Assembly: GCA_902548405.1 (NCBI GenBank)
Contig: CACCRN010000002.1
Span: forward strand, 18,874-82,873
Origin: an uncultured Pelagibacteraceae bacterium
Lineage (GTDB): Bacteria > Pseudomonadota > Alphaproteobacteria > Pelagibacterales > Pelagibacteraceae
DNA: 64,000 nucleotides
Direction: 5' to 3'
In this document: piece by piece, positions 62,522-64,000 of the stretch
Numbering within the stretch: the first letter of the stretch is position 1
How the letters are laid out: each line of letters starts with the position of its first letter
Notes under the pieces: model-generated
The model's input: the letters and a program-made list of their open reading frames with translations, nothing else
Database searches by the model: none
Told to the model about the DNA's origin: nothing
Translations under genes and position numbers: made by a program

Positions 62522-64000
62522 ATGTATATAACCGAAGTTAGTATTAAACGACCTGTTGTTGCTTGGGTAATGTCTTTAATTCTAATTATTTTTGGAATAT
62601 TTGTTTTTGCAGAGCTACCAGTTCGAGAACTTCCAGATGGAATACAGCCTCCAGTAGTTCAAGTTCAAACTGATTATAAATCAGCGTCAGCAGAAATTGT
62701 TGATGAAGAAATAACTCAAAAACTTGAAGATGTTATAGGTGGTGCAGAAGGTATTAAAAACATCGACTCTAGTTCTTTGAATGGACGAAGCAGAATTAAT
62801 ATACAATTTAATACAGATATTGATTTAGACGATGCAGCGAATGATATTAGAGAAAGAGTTGCTCGTGTTGTTGACAATTTACCTAGCGAGTCTAATCCAC
62901 CCCAAATTCTAAAACAAGCAGCAGGTTTCACAACTACAATGTGGGTAGCACTGACATCTCCTACATGGGACGATCTTGATCTTGGAGATTATGCCGAAAG
63001 ATATCTGATAGATGCTTTTTCAAGTGTTCCAAATGTTGGAAGGATCTTAGTTGGCGGACTAAGAGAGCTTAGTGTAAGAGTTTGGATAGATCCTATCAAA
63101 TTAGCAGCCAATAACCTTACAATTCAAGAGGTTGAAAGAGCTTTAAGAAATGAAAATCTTAATATTCCTGCTGGTACATTAGAGGCAAATAATAAAGATT
63201 TAACTTTAAATATAGATAAGTCTTATTCAAACATAGATACTATAAAGCAACTACCTCTAAGAAAAAATAAAGACAAAGTAGTAATACTTTCTGATGTTGC
63301 AAATATAGAATTTGGACCTGTTTCAGAGAAAACTTTATTCAAAGCACAAAGTAAAAATGCACTCAACTTAAAAACTGTAGGAATTGGCATATACGCTAAA
63401 AGTGGTGCTTCAACAGTAGAGTTATCAAACCAAATTAAAGCCAAAATAAAAGAACTAAATAAATCACTTCCAGATGGACTAAGTTTAGAGATAGCATTTA
63501 ATAGAGCAACATATATTGGTGCTGCAATCGAAGAAGTTTATAAAAGTTTAATTATTGCTTTTGTTTTAGTAGTTTTAATTATTTATCTTTTTCTTGGAAA
63601 TCTTAAAGCAGTAATTGTACCAGCTGTAGCTCTTCCTGTTAGTTTAATTGGTTCATTTCTTGGATTATACATTTTTGATCTCTCAATAAATATTTTTGTA
63701 TTATTAAGTTTTATTTTAGCAATAGGAATAATTACTGATGATTCTGTCATTATGACAGATGCTATTTATACTAGAATAGAAAACGGTGAAACACCGCTAG
63801 TTGCTGCTTATAAAGGTTCTAAGCAAATTACTTTTGCTATTATTGCAACTACTTTGATTTTAATTGCGGTATTCTTACCACTAATTTTTATAAAAGGAAT
63901 ATCTGGAACATTGTTTAAAGAAACTGCAATAGCATTATCCTTTTCAATTGTAGTATCATCCTTTGTTGCATTAACTCTGTCGCCAATGCTTGGAAGTAAG
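62522..64000 (+). CDS. RND efflux transporter permease (3' truncated by window edge)
   Basis: MYITEVSIKRPVVAWVMSLILIIFGIFVFAELPVRELPDGIQPPVVQV...; open frame to the end of the window, TM motif IGIITDDSVIMTDAIYTR. Confidence 0.95.
   Translation, partial: MYITEVSIKRPVVAWVMSLILIIFGIFVFAELPVRELPDGIQPPVVQVQTDYKSASAEIVDEEITQKLEDVIGGAEGIKNIDSSSLNGRSRINIQFNTDIDLDDAANDIRERVARVVDNLPSESNPPQILKQAAGFTTTMWVALTSPTWDDLDLGDYAERYLIDAFSSVPNVGRILVGGLRELSVRVWIDPIKLAANNLTIQEVERALRNENLNIPAGTLEANNKDLTLNIDKSYSNIDTIKQLPLRKNKDKVVILSDVANIEFGPVSEKTLFKAQSKNALNLKTVGIGIYAKSGASTVELSNQIKAKIKELNKSLPDGLSLEIAFNRATYIGAAIEEVYKSLIIAFVLVVLIIYLFLGNLKAVIVPAVALPVSLIGSFLGLYIFDLSINIFVLLSFILAIGIITDDSVIMTDAIYTRIENGETPLVAAYKGSKQITFAIIATTLILIAVFLPLIFIKGISGTLFKETAIALSFSIVVSSFVALTLSPMLGSK

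Overview
The window is a gene-dense, very AT-rich stretch with the gene order and gene families of a streamlined alphaproteobacterium. It most resembles the SAR11 / Candidatus Pelagibacter type; this is an inference from gene content and compactness, not a database result. I see about 65 protein-coding genes and no rRNA, tRNA, CRISPR array or mobile element.

Main blocks in order:
- a DsbA-like fragment, then a short SMC and the F0 ATP synthase genes (atpI-B-E-F'-F)
- a carotenoid/retinal operon (crtI-crtB-crtY-blh) overlapping ispH, followed by thrB and rnhA
- a convergent cytochrome c oxidase operon (coxB-coxA-ctaB-[small ORF]-ctaG-coxC-surf1-thrC-prx)
- rsmE, a HAD hydrolase, pirin, quinone oxidoreductase and ubiA
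- a lipid A block (msbA-like, kdtA, lpxK, lpxL-like)
- purD, rsmD, pgi, a small lipoprotein, lspA, ileS, ribF, groES-groEL and typA
- pmbA/tldD, an unusual Lys-rich coiled-coil protein, cfa, a dapA family gene, a sugar epimerase plus GT9 pair, ptrB, hsp20, a purine permease plus phosphoribosyltransferase, msrA, sseA and an RND efflux pair.

The most interesting observations are:
- an SMC that appears to lack the canonical hinge domain
- a tripartite Lys-rich/coiled-coil protein of unknown function
- a candidate structured RNA or attenuator plus smORF upstream of typA
- a palindrome over the groESL promoter
- a two-tier inverted repeat in the purine permease leader
- an unannotated 41-aa CoxF-like ORF
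- recurring 4-bp interlocked stop codons at convergent gene pairs.

None of these has been tested beyond reading the sequence.
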